Source: Microbulbifer sp. A4B17 (GTDB lineage: Bacteria; Pseudomonadota; Gammaproteobacteria; Pseudomonadales; Cellvibrionaceae). Taken from it: a stretch of DNA of 64,000 nucleotides. Positions 22,891-32,008 of the stretch are shown here, in pieces; the first letter of the stretch is position 1; every line of letters starts with the position of its first letter. Where the stretch lies: contig NZ_CP029064.1 in assembly GCF_003076275.1 (NCBI RefSeq), positions 3,172,501 to 3,236,500 on the forward strand, given 5' to 3'. The notes under the pieces were generated by a model, which saw only the letters and a program-made list of their open reading frames with translations, was not told the DNA's origin and did not search any database. Position numbers and translations under genes: made by a program.

Positions 22891-23769
22891 TTAGTCAGCA
22901 CTCTTTGTAAAATGCAGACTATCTTTCACTCGATTCCCGGTGCTTGGATCAGTTACATACCAAATTAGCTCATAATCTCCAACTTCAAACCAAGCAGGTA
23001 TGTTTAGATAATTTCTAGTGTAATCTTTCGCCTCAGAGTAATTTAATACCACATCCCGTGACTTATGAATTGGATAACTATCCCCATTGGGGAACTTGAG
23101 TACACTCCACTGTTCGAATGTAACCAATGACTGCGTAGAGTCTAAATTACGAATACTTGCATCATAATTGACCCTACCTCCGTAGGAAGGAACTGAGAAC
23201 TCAGCAGATTCATCAATCTCAATCGCCAGCTGAATGTCGGAAACAGCACCCTCAATAACCAGCTCAATATCCCAGAACTCTACAAAGCCACCAGACACAA
23301 AGAGTTTAAACTCGCCCTCCCCATCAAGAAAGTTATTTGCAAAAACACTATTCCCATTTTCACAAAAATCGATATCTCCTATTTGGGGTGCGGGATCAGG
23401 ATTTTCTGGTGTTGGAAGGTCGACTGAATAACTGAGAAGCCTCATTACCATAAACTTATTAATGATATCGTCAGGCCCGACTAATTCATCTGTAAACCTA
23501 TAACCTGCTGCTGTGGCATCACCATTTTTAGGCTCAGTATTGATACAAATTTTTTCAATAGAATCGAACTTATAGCCGACATCTAACTCCACCCTGTATT
23601 CAATCCCACTCTCCATTATGAAAGGGTATGGTTCACCTAGATCTATTTTAGTGCTTATAGTCTCTGCCTGAACCAGTGCCGATGCACAGCTTAAAGTGAT
23701 ACTAGCAATAGCATTCTTCAATACAACCCCGCACCCGGGGTATTTATTTAACAATTTTTTCAAAGTCAC
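22891..23769 (-). CDS. Secreted protein of unknown function
   Basis: A 292-residue product with a GTG start and a long signal peptide (cleavage probably after AALVQA-like residues near 35). The mature part is acidic and beta-rich. The middle holds FCENGNSVFANNFLDGEGEF and the last 80 residues (NYDASIRNLDSTQSLVTFEQW ... YELIWYVTDPSTG) look like an immunoglobulin-type beta sandwich. There is no catalytic motif and no sorting tail. It may bind a partner or surface outside the cell. The nearest neighbours are remnants, so context gives no clue. Confidence 0.65.
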   Translation of the reverse strand: MTLKKLLNKYPGCGVVLKNAIASITLSCASALVQAETISTKIDLGEPYPFIMESGIEYRVELDVGYKFDSIEKICINTEPKNGDATAAGYRFTDELVGPDDIINKFMVMRLLSYSVDLPTPENPDPAPQIGDIDFCENGNSVFANNFLDGEGEFKLFVSGGFVEFWDIELVIEGAVSDIQLAIEIDESAEFSVPSYGGRVNYDASIRNLDSTQSLVTFEQWSVLKFPNGDSYPIHKSRDVVLNYSEAKDYTRNYLNIPAWFEVGDYELIWYVTDPSTGNRVKDSLHFTKSAD

Positions 23770-24321
23770 ATTCCATTACATACATTGTGAGGTACAACAA
23801 TACTTCGGACAGTTTTTTAGAGCTAAATCCTGACATAGCGAGACCTGTTCCTTGACAATAGGTATTATTCGAGCGTCTTGGTAATTACAATCTGAGAAAA
23901 ATACCTTTGTAGGTTTATTGGACTAAAACTGCTCGAAGCATTGTATTTCACTCTTTCCTACTCCTACAAAATTTTTTCCTCTTTAACCGTACCAGATAAA
24001 ACAGAAATAAAGACAACACTACTAATTAATCTATTTATCTCAGTAAATATTATTTAACACGAGTAAAAATTGCTGCCCGTATCCCAAATAATCATCTGCA
24101 ATGTCCCCGGCCGGCCACCCGTTGTTTTAATCGCTCGCTAGGAACCGTAATCGCGCTATGCATAGCATCACCGGAACTATCAATTTGCATGGTGTTCTGG
24201 TCGTCCATAACCGCAATGGTACTTTTCCGCCACCGTAATTACCGTCTCAGTGACCATCGTCGATGCTGTACGCAACAAGATGCAGACTTAGAAAAGCTAC
24301 TACCGCTATAGCCGACAGGTC
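23770..24321. other. 0.55-kb region with a coding-like remnant
   Basis: AT-rich up to 24090, then an abrupt change to GC-rich sequence. On the minus strand, 24100-24235 reads in one frame TIAVMDDQNTMQIDSSGDAM ... ITVPSERLKQRV to a TGA, which looks like the C-terminal end of a lost gene. The composition break at about 24090 may mark an old insertion boundary. Confidence 0.35.
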
Positions 24322-25071
24322 TTGGCTGTGTTTAGGGGAATGACACCTGACTCAATCACTTCGTCACTGGTTCAAATGTTAATAGATGCCCATGGAACAG
24401 AGCACCCTCCCGCAGTAAACCGCGATAGAACCTTTCTAGAAGTTGCGATGAAGCAAGGTAAATCCAAAAGCTTTGTGACAACCGAAGCCCCAATCGCATT
24501 AATTAAAACATTCATGGAAAAAGCTGACGGTCGCTATTTAGAAGACTGAGAGTATGAAGCCTTTTGGCAATGGCTTGGTGAGCGCGGCCACATCATGCAC
24601 CGGTGCGCCATGGAGAGCAGTTATCTGTGTGCAGCCCGACAGCAGGATGTATTGGCCCTTACGCGTGCAGATATGAAAGAAGATGGTCTACTTATTATTC
24701 AAAGAAAGACCGGAAAAGCACAGGTAAAACTCTGGAGCCCAGCGCTAAAGGAAGCTGAGGAGCGTGCACTTGCGAGCAATGTTGATGCACAAATTCAAAC
24801 AGCTCATATTATTCGCAGCCGCATCGGGCGCCCCTTCACCCGCATGGGATTTAATGCCACTTGGCTAAGAGAGAAGCGAACAACGCTTGAAGCGGGAGTT
24901 ATTAAGGAGCGGTTTCGGTTTCACGATTTGAAAATTAAAGCCGCCAGTGATTTTGACGGTGACGTGCAGAAATTTACCGGACACAAAACCCGCTCAATGG
25001 CAGAACGATACAATCGAACAGCAGATAAAGTTGTCAGCCTAGACCGGAAGCGCCCAAAGAAAGGCAAATAA
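24322..25071 (+). pseudogene. Broken tyrosine recombinase (phage/island integrase)
   Basis: One frame runs from 24322 to the TAA at 25069-25071, interrupted by TGA at 24547-24549 after 75 codons. The C-terminal part has the catalytic-domain signatures: AMESSYLCAARQQDVLALTR (active-site Arg I region), FRFHDLKIKAASD (HxxK/R box) and FTGHKTRSMAERYNR (GH plus the nucleophile Tyr). The N-terminal arm-binding domain is incomplete, and another in-frame stop (TAG) lies upstream near 24289. It points towards a tRNA cluster 1 kb away, as integrases of tRNA-targeting islands do. A functional enzyme is unlikely unless TGA is read through. Confidence 0.8.
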
Positions 25072-25072
25072 T

Positions 25073-25972
25073 TTAGTTTGCCTTTTGCTTTACATTCTCT
25101 TTGGTTTCTACAACTTCAATATGAGCATCTCTTTCAAGCTCAAGTCTCAGTACAACTCTCAAGCCTTCGATTGATTCAGGCGATAAAGTGACCTGCTCAC
25201 CTTTTGCTTTAGATAACTCGACTGCAAATGCATGAGTTAGATTGCTTATTGATTCATCAGAGAGAGCGACTGGTTGTAGAGCCACAGGGGAGTTTAGATT
25301 TACAGAAAGATCTTTATTTTGAGACCAGATCTGCCAAGAAAGAGCCAAGGCAGCTATAGAAGCCGAGACAGCAGCAACCCAAACCCCTACTTTAGTATGT
25401 GCCGCACCTGTACGGGCAATTTCAGCGCTAGCCTCTGCCGCAGCGGCACTTTTTTGGGCTGCTTTTGTACTCTCAGCAGCAACCTCCATACCCTCTTCAG
25501 CAACCTTTACCCCCTCTTTAGCTACTTCAACTCCGGTTTCAGCAGCACGAACACCTCGTTTAGAGATCTCGATATGCTCATTTTTCTGCCAATCAAGCAG
25601 CCAATCTTTCAAGATATCAATTTCAATATCTACGAAACTGATCTGACACTCTGTAAAGGCTCTTACCCCCTCTGACCTCCAGGTTAACTCACGGTACAGA
25701 CCTTCATTTAGCGAGCTTAAACTTTCACTATTCTTAAGTCGGCAATCTACCCTATCAAGCTGGCTCAGCTGCCCTTCCAGAGTCGCTTTCCAGCACCTCC
25801 ACTCAGTTAGAAGAAGCCCAACATCCTGAAAGCTTGATCTCGGCTTTGAGCTTAATTGATCGTAGGTTCTCCTCTGCTCATCTGGCCCCGGCATCTGCTC
25901 CAACACTTTATGCGCGAAATCCAATGCATCGATAACCACTTCCCACCCCCTGGGAAAAAGCAAACTAAGCAA
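25073..25972 (-). CDS. Heptad-repeat membrane protein, function unknown
   Basis: A 299-residue product. Residues 1-135 are helical with several Trp. Residues 140-188 are seven perfect seven-residue units (GVRAAET, GVEVAKE, GVKVAEE, GMEVAAE, STKAAQK, SAAAAEA, SAEIART), a long Ala-rich coiled coil. A single membrane segment follows at about 195-214 (GVWVAAVSASIAALALSWQIW), then an 80-residue charged tail. No signal peptide. It converges with the broken integrase (one base apart) and lies beside a tRNA operon, so it was probably cargo of the same island. I do not recognise the family; a role in phage defence or a membrane-associated effector is possible but unproven. Confidence 0.65.
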   Translation of the reverse strand: MLSLLFPRGWEVVIDALDFAHKVLEQMPGPDEQRRTYDQLSSKPRSSFQDVGLLLTEWRCWKATLEGQLSQLDRVDCRLKNSESLSSLNEGLYRELTWRSEGVRAFTECQISFVDIEIDILKDWLLDWQKNEHIEISKRGVRAAETGVEVAKEGVKVAEEGMEVAAESTKAAQKSAAAAEASAEIARTGAAHTKVGVWVAAVSASIAALALSWQIWSQNKDLSVNLNSPVALQPVALSDESISNLTHAFAVELSKAKGEQVTLSPESIEGLRVVLRLELERDAHIEVVETKENVKQKAN

Positions 25973-26035
25973 ACCTCAACATAGATTGAGGCCAAAATTA
26001 CCACACCAAATTACCACACTGGACCCCAAAACGAA

Positions 26036-26060
26036 AAAACCCCGCACTAGGCGGGGTTTT
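26036..26060 (-). terminator. Terminator of the tRNA Pro-Arg-His operon
   Basis: A ten-base perfect stem AAAACCCCGC/GCGGGGTTTT with a five-base loop; on the minus strand it runs into T6. It lies 27 bases after tRNA-His. Just beyond it are two tandem copies of AATTACCACACC-like sequence (about 25997-26020). Confidence 0.85.
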
Positions 26061-26086
26061 AAGTCCTTGATAAACAAGGAAGAATC

Positions 26087-26163
26087 TGGGGTGGCCGACG
26101 GGGATCGAACCCGCGACCTCAGGAGCCACAATCCTGTGCTCTACCAACTGAGCTACGGCCACC
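26087..26163 (-). tRNA. tRNA-His (GTG)
   Basis: A 77-base cloverleaf with encoded CCA and the extra 5' G of tRNA-His. The reverse complement begins GGTGGCCGTAGCTCAGT, with anticodon loop ATTGTGG (anticodon GTG) and T-arm CGGGTTCGATCCCCG. It is the last gene of the three-tRNA operon. Confidence 0.96.
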
Positions 26164-26277
26164 ATAAAAGTGATATACTTCAGCACCTTGTGGCAGTACT
26201 GATTGCCGGATACCTCTTGCAGCCAATCTGGCTTCAGACTAAGTCCTTTTTGCCAAACCAGCACCACCTCGTGAAGA

Positions 26278-26354
26278 TGGCACGCCCGGCAGGACTCGAA
26301 CCTGCGACCATCCGCTTAGAAGGCGGATGCTCTATCCAGCTGAGCTACGGGCGC
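26278..26354 (-). tRNA. tRNA-Arg (TCT)
   Basis: A 77-base cloverleaf with encoded CCA. The reverse complement begins GCGCCCGTAGCTCAGCT, with anticodon loop CTTCTAA (anticodon TCT) and T-arm CAGGTTCGAGTCCTG. It is the middle gene of the operon. Confidence 0.96.
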
Positions 26355-26372
26355 AAGGTGAACCCGGAAAAT

Positions 26373-26449
26373 TGGTCGGGGCAGAGGGATTCGAACCCCC
26401 GACATCCTGCTCCCAAAGCAGGCGCGCTACCAGACTGCGCTATGCCCCG
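26373..26449 (-). tRNA. tRNA-Pro (TGG)
   Basis: A 77-base cloverleaf with encoded CCA. The reverse complement begins CGGGGCATAGCGCAGTC, with anticodon loop TTTGGGA (anticodon TGG) and T-arm GGGGTTCGAATCCCT. It is the first gene of the operon, 85 bases downstream of a strong promoter. Confidence 0.96.
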
Positions 26450-26533
26450 TTTTTCCAATCATTCGCACCTCTTTGACCCTGTTAACCGCCCCGTAGGTGG
26501 TTGTGTAAGTCGCTGTAGCTGCGAAGTGCGTGC

Positions 26534-26562
26534 ATAGTAATGATACCCCCGGCCCATGTCAA
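26534..26562 (-). promoter_or_regulatory. Sigma-70 promoter of the tRNA Pro-Arg-His operon
   Basis: On the minus strand a perfect TTGACA (26557-26562) and TACTAT (26534-26539) are separated by 17 bases. tRNA-Pro begins 85 bases downstream of the -10 box. The remaining sequence up to folD (26790) shows no gene. Confidence 0.78.
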
Positions 26563-26789
26563 CGCTTCTAAGCTATTATTTTTAAAGAAGTTTATCCTTT
26601 TGCCTATCTAGGCCTAGAAGTGGCGAAATTATTTCCAACCTGTGCGAAAATGGCGCACTTCGCGAATCCGACCGGATAAAAAGTAAGCGTTTTTAAAAAT
26701 CGCCGGCTTCCGCCCTTCTATATAAAGTAGGTGCTGAAGCAGATTCCGGTCTATTAGCCATCGATTTTTTACTGTTAGAGATAGTATCT

Positions 26790-27635
26790 ATGTCTGCACT
26801 GGTTCTGGACGGCAAGGCCCTGGCACAGAAAACTGAAGAGGAACTCTCGGCTCGGGTAGCCGTACTAAAGGAAAAGAGTGGTGGCCAAACGCCAATCCTG
26901 GCGACCATTCTGGTAGGTGATGACCCCGCCTCCGCCACTTACGTAAAGATGAAGGGCAATGCCTGCCGCCGCATCGGCATGGACTCCCTCCAGGTGGAAC
27001 TGCCCTCCTCCACCACCACTGAGCAGCTGCTCGCCAAGATCGAAGAACTCAACACCAACCCCAACGTCCACGGCATCCTGCTCCAGCACCCGGTACCGGC
27101 GCAGATCGATGAGCGCGCTTGTTTCGATGCGATCAGCCTGGAGAAAGATGTAGACGGTGTAACCTGCCTGGGCTTTGGCCGTATGGCAATGGGTGAAGAG
27201 GCTTACGGCTGCGCGACTCCTAAAGGAATTATGCGCCTGTTGGAAGCCTACAATATTGAATTGGAAGGCAAGCACGCCGTGGTTGTGGGTCGCAGCCCCA
27301 TTTTGGGTAAGCCGATGGCGGCCATGTTGTTGAATGCCAATGCCACCGTGACTATCTGCCACTCCCGCACCCAAGATCTGGCCGAGCATATCCGTCGCGC
27401 CGATATCGTAGTGGGCGCCGTGGGCAAGCCTGAGTTTATCAAGGCCGAGTGGATTAAGGATGGCGCTGTGGTTGTGGATGCCGGTTACCACCCCGGTGGT
27501 GTCGGCGATATCGAGCTGGGCCCGCTGACCGAGCGCGCTGCCGCTTACACCCCGGTACCCGGTGGCGTTGGTCCCATGACCATCAATACCCTGATCTATC
27601 AATCTGTCGATTCCGGTGAGCGTAAAATTGGCTAA
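26790..27635 (+). CDS. folD: Methylenetetrahydrofolate dehydrogenase / cyclohydrolase
   Basis: A 281-residue bifunctional cytosolic enzyme of one-carbon metabolism. Visible signatures are [18 protein letters not shown] (substrate site; the Tyr and Lys of YVKMK are catalytic), [29 protein letters not shown] (NADP-binding) and [10 protein letters not shown] at the C terminus. Length is normal. It overlaps the next gene by 20 bases, so folD and rsuA are coupled. Confidence 0.97.
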   Translation: MSALVLDGKALAQKTEEELSARVAVLKEKSGGQTPILATILVGDDPASATYVKMKGNACRRIGMDSLQVELPSSTTTEQLLAKIEELNTNPNVHGILLQHPVPAQIDERACFDAISLEKDVDGVTCLGFGRMAMGEEAYGCATPKGIMRLLEAYNIELEGKHAVVVGRSPILGKPMAAMLLNANATVTICHSRTQDLAEHIRRADIVVGAVGKPEFIKAEWIKDGAVVVDAGYHPGGVGDIELGPLTERAAAYTPVPGGVGPMTINTLIYQSVDSGERKIG

Positions 27636-28332
27636 CCTGATTCGTCTGGATAAAGCGGTCAGCCAGGTCACCGACCTCTCCCGCACTGATGTAAAGCGCG
27701 CCGCCTGGGCGGGGCGCATTACCGTCAATGGTGAGGTGGTCACCAATGCGGCCACCAAAATACAAGTCAGTGATGAGTTGTGCCTGGATGATGAGCCCCT
27801 GCACGAGCCGGGGCCCCGCTACATTATGCTGAACAAGCCCCTGGGCTATGTCAGTGCCACCAAAGATGGCGAGCACCCTACGGTGCTGGACCTGATTGAT
27901 GAGCCTAACAAGGAAAAGTTGCATATTGCCGGGCGCCTGGATATTGATACCACCGGCCTGGTGCTGCTTACCGATGACGGCCAGTGGTCCCACAAGGTGA
28001 CCTCCCCCAACCACCATTGCGACAAGACCTATTACGCTCTGTTGGCCGAGAAAATTGAGGAAGATGCCGTGGCCAAGTTTGCCAAGGGTGTCTGGCTCAA
28101 TAATGAAAAGAAGAGAACCAAGCCCGCCAAGCTGGAGATCCTCTTTGCCAACGAAGTGCGCATCACCATCGGTGAGGGGCGCTATCATCAGGTGAAGCGT
28201 ATGTTTGCGGCCCTGGGCAACAAGGTATTGGAGTTGCACCGGGAGAAGATCGGCGAAATCATCTTGGATGAAGAACTTCAGGAAGGTGATTACCGCCTCC
28301 TGACCCCTGAAGAAATTGCCTCTATCAATTAA
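27616..28332 (+). CDS. rsuA: 16S rRNA pseudouridine-516 synthase
   Basis: A 238-residue product with an N-terminal S4-like RNA-binding domain (about residues 5-60) and the RsuA-type catalytic domain. [21 protein letters not shown] (its aspartate in GRLDxxTxG is the catalytic nucleophile) and KTYYAL follow the E. coli RsuA pattern closely. [11 protein letters not shown] near the C terminus is the usual RNA-contacting loop. The start is GTG at 27616 inside folD. RsuA is favoured over RluB/E/F by the DDGQWSH block, but the exact target site is inferred. Confidence 0.9.
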   Translation: MSVKLANLIRLDKAVSQVTDLSRTDVKRAAWAGRITVNGEVVTNAATKIQVSDELCLDDEPLHEPGPRYIMLNKPLGYVSATKDGEHPTVLDLIDEPNKEKLHIAGRLDIDTTGLVLLTDDGQWSHKVTSPNHHCDKTYYALLAEKIEEDAVAKFAKGVWLNNEKKRTKPAKLEILFANEVRITIGEGRYHQVKRMFAALGNKVLELHREKIGEIILDEELQEGDYRLLTPEEIASIN

Positions 28333-28340
28333 AAAAAGAT

Positions 28341-29357
28341 ATGTCACCCCTTCTACATCAGGAACTTATCCAGGCCCCAGAGGAAACCCTGTGGATCGCC
28401 GATGAAAACAGCAAGCCCCTCTTACATCAGGAGGGGTTTCATTTTGCCGGGGATTTAATCAGTAACCGCTGGGATATTGCCGAACTCGCCGAAAATACGG
28501 TGAAGCGGAGCTTCTTCAACGATTTCCACTTTGAAGAACTGGACCGCAAATACCGCCGTATTGTCTACGCCGTTTCGAAAGAGAAGGCCGTAGTTCACCA
28601 TATTATTGATTGTGCGCCCAACTTCCTCGGTGAAGGTGGCGAATTGGTTCTGCTGGGCGAAAAGCAAAGCGGGATCAAAAGCTACGCCGCGAAAGTGGCC
28701 GAACGCCTGGGCACTACCAAGCAATTGCAAAAAAACGGCAACGACTACCTGAGCAGTAATATTGTCGCTCACGAGGACACCGGCAATCCAATCAGTGAGC
28801 TTCAGTACGCCCAGTTACAAAAGCTGCCCGAGCTTAGCGACCTCTACTCCAAGCCTGGATTGTTCGGCTGGAACAAAATCGATAAAGGCAGTGCTCTCCT
28901 CGCCCAGCAATTAACGACTGAATTGCCACAGGACGGTTCTCGTATTGTTGATCTCGGTTGTGGTTATGGCTACCTGAGTATGCAATTGGCCGCTTTGGGT
29001 AAATATCACTTTACCGCTACGGATAATAACGCCGCTGCCCTATTGGCCTGCCGCAAGAACTTTATCGAACAGGGTATCGAAGGCATCGTTGTGCCCTCTG
29101 ATGCAGGCTCTGAACTGGAGAGTGAAATCGCCGATCTGGTGCTGTGCAACCCGCCTTTCCACCAGGGGTTTCAGGTTGAAGGGGATTTGACCGATCGCTT
29201 TTTGCAACAGAGTGCGCGGATTCTCAAAGATTCCGGCGCTGCGATTTTTGTGGTGAATGAATTTATTCCCCTGGCGAAAAAAGGGCCCCGCTATTTTTCC
29301 CAGGTGGATTTGATCACCAAAGAGCAAGGATTTTGCGTATACCGTCTGCGCCCCTAA
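28341..29357 (+). CDS. rsmC: 16S rRNA m2G1207 methyltransferase
   Basis: A 338-residue protein of two tandem Rossmann-like domains. The C-terminal one binds SAM (VDLGCGYGYLS) and has the catalytic CNPPFHQGF, the N-P-P-F block of guanine-N2 methyltransferases RsmC/RlmG. The N-terminal domain keeps the fold but no SAM motif, as in RsmC. KPGLFGWNKIDKGS before the SAM motif (GVFSrdglDvGS in E. coli) favours RsmC. It begins eight bases after rsuA, so two 16S rRNA modification genes are in one operon. Confidence 0.9.
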   Translation: MSPLLHQELIQAPEETLWIADENSKPLLHQEGFHFAGDLISNRWDIAELAENTVKRSFFNDFHFEELDRKYRRIVYAVSKEKAVVHHIIDCAPNFLGEGGELVLLGEKQSGIKSYAAKVAERLGTTKQLQKNGNDYLSSNIVAHEDTGNPISELQYAQLQKLPELSDLYSKPGLFGWNKIDKGSALLAQQLTTELPQDGSRIVDLGCGYGYLSMQLAALGKYHFTATDNNAAALLACRKNFIEQGIEGIVVPSDAGSELESEIADLVLCNPPFHQGFQVEGDLTDRFLQQSARILKDSGAAIFVVNEFIPLAKKGPRYFSQVDLITKEQGFCVYRLRP

Positions 29358-29406
29358 GAGCTAGGGACGCAGGCAGGCAGCAGTCGCCTGGAAACAGGAT
29401 TAAGGG

Positions 29407-29862
29407 CTAGTAATCGCGCAGATTAAACAAGTTCATCGACAGCGTATGCTCTTCCAACTCTTCGAGTTGTCGCAATCGCTCAAATGCATCCCTGGCTGAT
29501 GGAGTTTCAGCACCCTGGGCAAGATCCCGATATTGATCGGCCAAATAGATTTCAATATCCATGGCCAACTTGGCAATTTGCTCCAAGTCTTCAATATCAA
29601 TACCCCTCAAGCGCTGCAAGAACTCTTTCTCGCGCCCCTCCGGGGCAAATTGCACCCAGGTATGCAAGGCCCCAGGTGGCAGGTCTGCATGGAAGTTATC
29701 CAGTGAATGCTTCATGGAATCTTCCCGTCGTCGCAGCTGGTCCAGCAGCAACTCGACCCGTTTATTGGTGGCAAGCTGCTCGTACTGTTCGTATTGCAGC
29801 GCCAGCTTGGCGTGAAAATCCCTTCCTTCCTGAATCACTTCCTCAACCGTTTTGTACCGCAT
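29407..29862 (-). CDS. Small helical conserved protein, function unknown
   Basis: A 151-residue protein from ATG 29862 (MRYKTVEEVIQEG); a longer version starting upstream adds 25 residues that look unlike the rest. It is almost entirely alpha-helical and charged, with KLALQYEQYEQLATNKRVELLLDQLRRRE and later AKLAMDIEIYLADQYRDLA. The pattern of Glu, His and Tyr in four long helices recalls ferritin-like bundles, but a clear di-iron ExxH pair is missing. It converges with rsmC. No function is assigned. Confidence 0.55.
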   Translation of the reverse strand: MRYKTVEEVIQEGRDFHAKLALQYEQYEQLATNKRVELLLDQLRRREDSMKHSLDNFHADLPPGALHTWVQFAPEGREKEFLQRLRGIDIEDLEQIAKLAMDIEIYLADQYRDLAQGAETPSARDAFERLRQLEELEEHTLSMNLFNLRDY

Positions 29863-29988
29863 CAATCGATCCCGGCAGAACACTTCGCTCCTTCTGAGTA
29901 TAGTCACGGGGTGACAAAGGGCGCCAATGAATATCACTATTAAAGTGACAGGGATTTTAGGAGCCAGCCTCTGTGGGGACAGTCGAGA

Positions 29989-30735
29989 TTAGCGCAGCTG
30001 GCTCATGTGGAGATCCAGGCGCCGGTTGGGGTTGGCGGGATTGATCTTTTCTGGGGCCCTGGCCGCCAACTCGCCTTTGCGCAGGGCTCCTCTGCTCACT
30101 GCCAGGATATGATTCTCATACTGGGGCATATAGGCCATCCAGGCACCACCGAGTCGCTCGCGCATAGCTTTGTCACGCCAAGCGCTGTTCTGTAGCTCGG
30201 GCCTATCCCCGAAGTTACTGACCAGCACACCATCCTTATGAAGCAGGCGCATCAGGCTGGAGCACCAGGACTTATCGGCGGGTACCGCTCGCTGCGCTAC
30301 GCCGTCGTAGTGCCCAAACAAGTCGTCGATCACCAGGTCGAAAGTGCTGTGAGAGGGTTTATTCAAGTGGTCGCGCACAAAGTCACAGGCATCGGCACAC
30401 ACCAGTTCAACATCGCGCACGTCAAAGAAGCGACGGGCAATATCCAGGTGCACCGGGTCCAAATCTACGCCGACAATACGCTTGGCGGAGGTGAACGCCT
30501 GCAGAAGGCGAATCAGGGCACCACCACCGACGCCGAGCACCAATACCGAATTCAAGCGCTCTTCAGGGAGGAAAAATGCCGGTAGCAGCAACAGCTCCCA
30601 TAGGGAGCCCTTGAGGGGATCGCGGGAATTCCACTGAGAGTGAAAAACCCCGTTACTGTAGAGGCGCACACTGGCGCCATGGTTGCGCACCTGATAACAG
30701 GTGTCGCCAACCTGCTTTTGCCAAAGCAGCGCCAT
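29989..30735 (-). CDS. Spermidine synthase-like SAM-fold protein
   Basis: A 248-residue product with the spermidine-synthase fold: SVLVLGVGGGALIRLL (motif I), VGVDLDPVHLDIARRFF (motif II) and LVIDDLFGH in place of the usual DSsDP gate. The N-terminal polyamine-site domain is reduced. Changes around the DD block make a true aminopropyltransferase doubtful, and many such proteins in marine gammaproteobacteria are unassigned. The stop of the upstream msrC and its start share one base, so the two are coupled. Confidence 0.72.
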   Translation of the reverse strand: MALLWQKQVGDTCYQVRNHGASVRLYSNGVFHSQWNSRDPLKGSLWELLLLPAFFLPEERLNSVLVLGVGGGALIRLLQAFTSAKRIVGVDLDPVHLDIARRFFDVRDVELVCADACDFVRDHLNKPSHSTFDLVIDDLFGHYDGVAQRAVPADKSWCSSLMRLLHKDGVLVSNFGDRPELQNSAWRDKAMRERLGGAWMAYMPQYENHILAVSRGALRKGELAARAPEKINPANPNRRLDLHMSQLR

Positions 30736-31208
30736 CAGCTCGCCGGGAGGTCTGAGGACTTGAGCAATACCCGGGCAAAGTCCTGTAGGCCTGCCAGGTC
30801 TTCCTCACTAAAACGCGCCACACTGGGACTATCGACATCCAGCACTCCCAGGCAACGACCCGCTTCGTCGTACAGTGGCACCACCACCTCTGAGGCCGAC
30901 ACCGCATCGCAGGCGATATGGCCGGGGAACTGATGCACATCGTCTACCAATTGGGATTCACCGGTCGAAACAGCTGCGCCGCAAACACCGGCCCCCACTG
31001 GAATCCGGGTACAGGCGGGCTTGCCCTGGAAGGGCCCCAAACGCAGTTCATCACCGTAGAGGAAATAGAAGCCGGCCCAGTTGATATCCTCCAGCTCCAT
31101 AAACAACAGCGCACTGGCGTTGGCGGTGTTGGCCAGCCAGTCTCGCTCCGCAGAAAGCAATCCTTCCAGTTGCCCATTTAAGGTGTTGTAAAACTTGTTC
31201 AGCGACAT
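30735..31208 (-). CDS. msrC: Free methionine-(R)-sulfoxide reductase (GAF domain)
   Basis: A 157-residue GAF-fold enzyme reducing free Met-R-O. The three active-site cysteines are in place: KPACTRIP, GAGVCG and IACDAVSASE, with the E. coli spacing. GVLDVDSPSVARFSEEDLAGL ends the domain. The start chosen is ATG 31208 (MSLNKFYNTL), matching the family N terminus. An ORF extension of 45 codons upstream has no homology-like sequence and runs into the repeat element at 31254. Coupled to the following speE-like gene. Confidence 0.9.
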   Translation of the reverse strand: MSLNKFYNTLNGQLEGLLSAERDWLANTANASALLFMELEDINWAGFYFLYGDELRLGPFQGKPACTRIPVGAGVCGAAVSTGESQLVDDVHQFPGHIACDAVSASEVVVPLYDEAGRCLGVLDVDSPSVARFSEEDLAGLQDFARVLLKSSDLPAS

Positions 31209-31253
31209 ACCTAGCGCCCCTTGCCCACTTATAATTTCAAATCGTGTCAGCCA

Positions 31254-31438
31254 GGGGGCCCCTGGATAATTCCGTGATGCCTCTGGCTTACAGAGCGGTT
31301 CACAATCAAGGCGCGGCTTCGCAGGAATGTCTAGACCTTTCAAGAAGTCGCAACGCGGAGTGTGAATAGCTCTGCAAGCCCCGAAGGGCGGGCATTGAAG
31401 GCCCGCAGAGATATTACGGAGTTATTCAGAGGCTCCCT
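31254..31438. repeat. MITE-like inverted-repeat element, copy 1 (about 185 bp)
   Basis: The left end reads GGGGGCCCCTGGATAATTCC and the inverse of the right end reads AGGGAGCCTCTGAATAACTC; the similarity continues to about 30 bases, giving imperfect terminal inverted repeats. The interior carries no gene. The same left end and about 100 bases of interior recur, inverted, at 48200-48433, and a lone end lies at 32924-32966. Small size, TIRs and repetition suggest a non-autonomous transposable element. A clear target-site duplication was not identified. Confidence 0.65.
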
Positions 31439-31525
31439 AAAACAGACAATCCCGCAAAACAGTATCCTGCGGGAGGCAGGTATTTTGCGGGCTTTGGCGA
31501 GGGAATCAATATGCAGAGTGCAAAA

Positions 31526-31987
31526 TTACTGGTAGGGATCGACCACTGCAGGCTCTTCACCGGTCTCACCGCGATACTCATCGGCATCTACAGTTGGGCG
31601 AGACCACTCGCTTTCATCATTGTTGCTACGAGTGTTCGACTGGATAGCCGGCGGCGCGCTGGTAACGTCTGATTGCATCAGGTTGCGCGACTTTTCGAAG
31701 CGGTCTTCCACTTTCGGCTTGGGCGCAACTTGTGCGGAGTTGCCGCTACCTTCGCGGCGAATGCGGTTGGCCATAGCACTCAGATTAGGGCGGCGGCGCT
31801 CCGCAAGCTTCACGGCTTCCAACTCACTGTTCAGGCGGTTGATCTCCGCCTGTAAATCACCCATCTGCGCCTGAAGTTCAGTAATTTGGGTCAACACGCC
31901 TTTTACTTTACGGCTTTCCTTTTCATACATCACGGCGGCGCCGCCAAAGGCCAACGCAAAAATGACCAGGATGGAAAACTGACGCAT
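31526..31987 (-). CDS. Single-pass membrane protein with coiled coil
   Basis: A 153-residue product from ATG 31987, which has GGAG eight bases upstream. Residues 3-20 (QFSILVIFALAFGGAAVM) are an N-terminal membrane anchor. A heptad coiled coil follows (KGVLTQITELQAQMGDLQAEI, then NRLNSELEAVK), then a long Pro/Ser/Asn-rich disordered tail ending VVDPYQ. The build resembles bitopic envelope or division-associated proteins, but nothing specific is recognised. The repeat element lies between it and msrC. Confidence 0.65.
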   Translation of the reverse strand: MRQFSILVIFALAFGGAAVMYEKESRKVKGVLTQITELQAQMGDLQAEINRLNSELEAVKLAERRRPNLSAMANRIRREGSGNSAQVAPKPKVEDRFEKSRNLMQSDVTSAPPAIQSNTRSNNDESEWSRPTVDADEYRGETGEEPAVVDPYQ

Positions 31988-32008
31988 AGCAAACTCCGGA
32001 AACTGCAC

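Noticed and set aside
24961..25071. HDLK instead of HDLR as a disabling mutation of the integrase
   Set aside because: A lysine occurs at this position in some integrase families, so it is not evidence of inactivity; the in-frame TGA is.
26865..27758. 297-codon minus-strand ORF opposite folD
   Set aside because: GC-driven shadow; the plus strand has complete FolD motifs.
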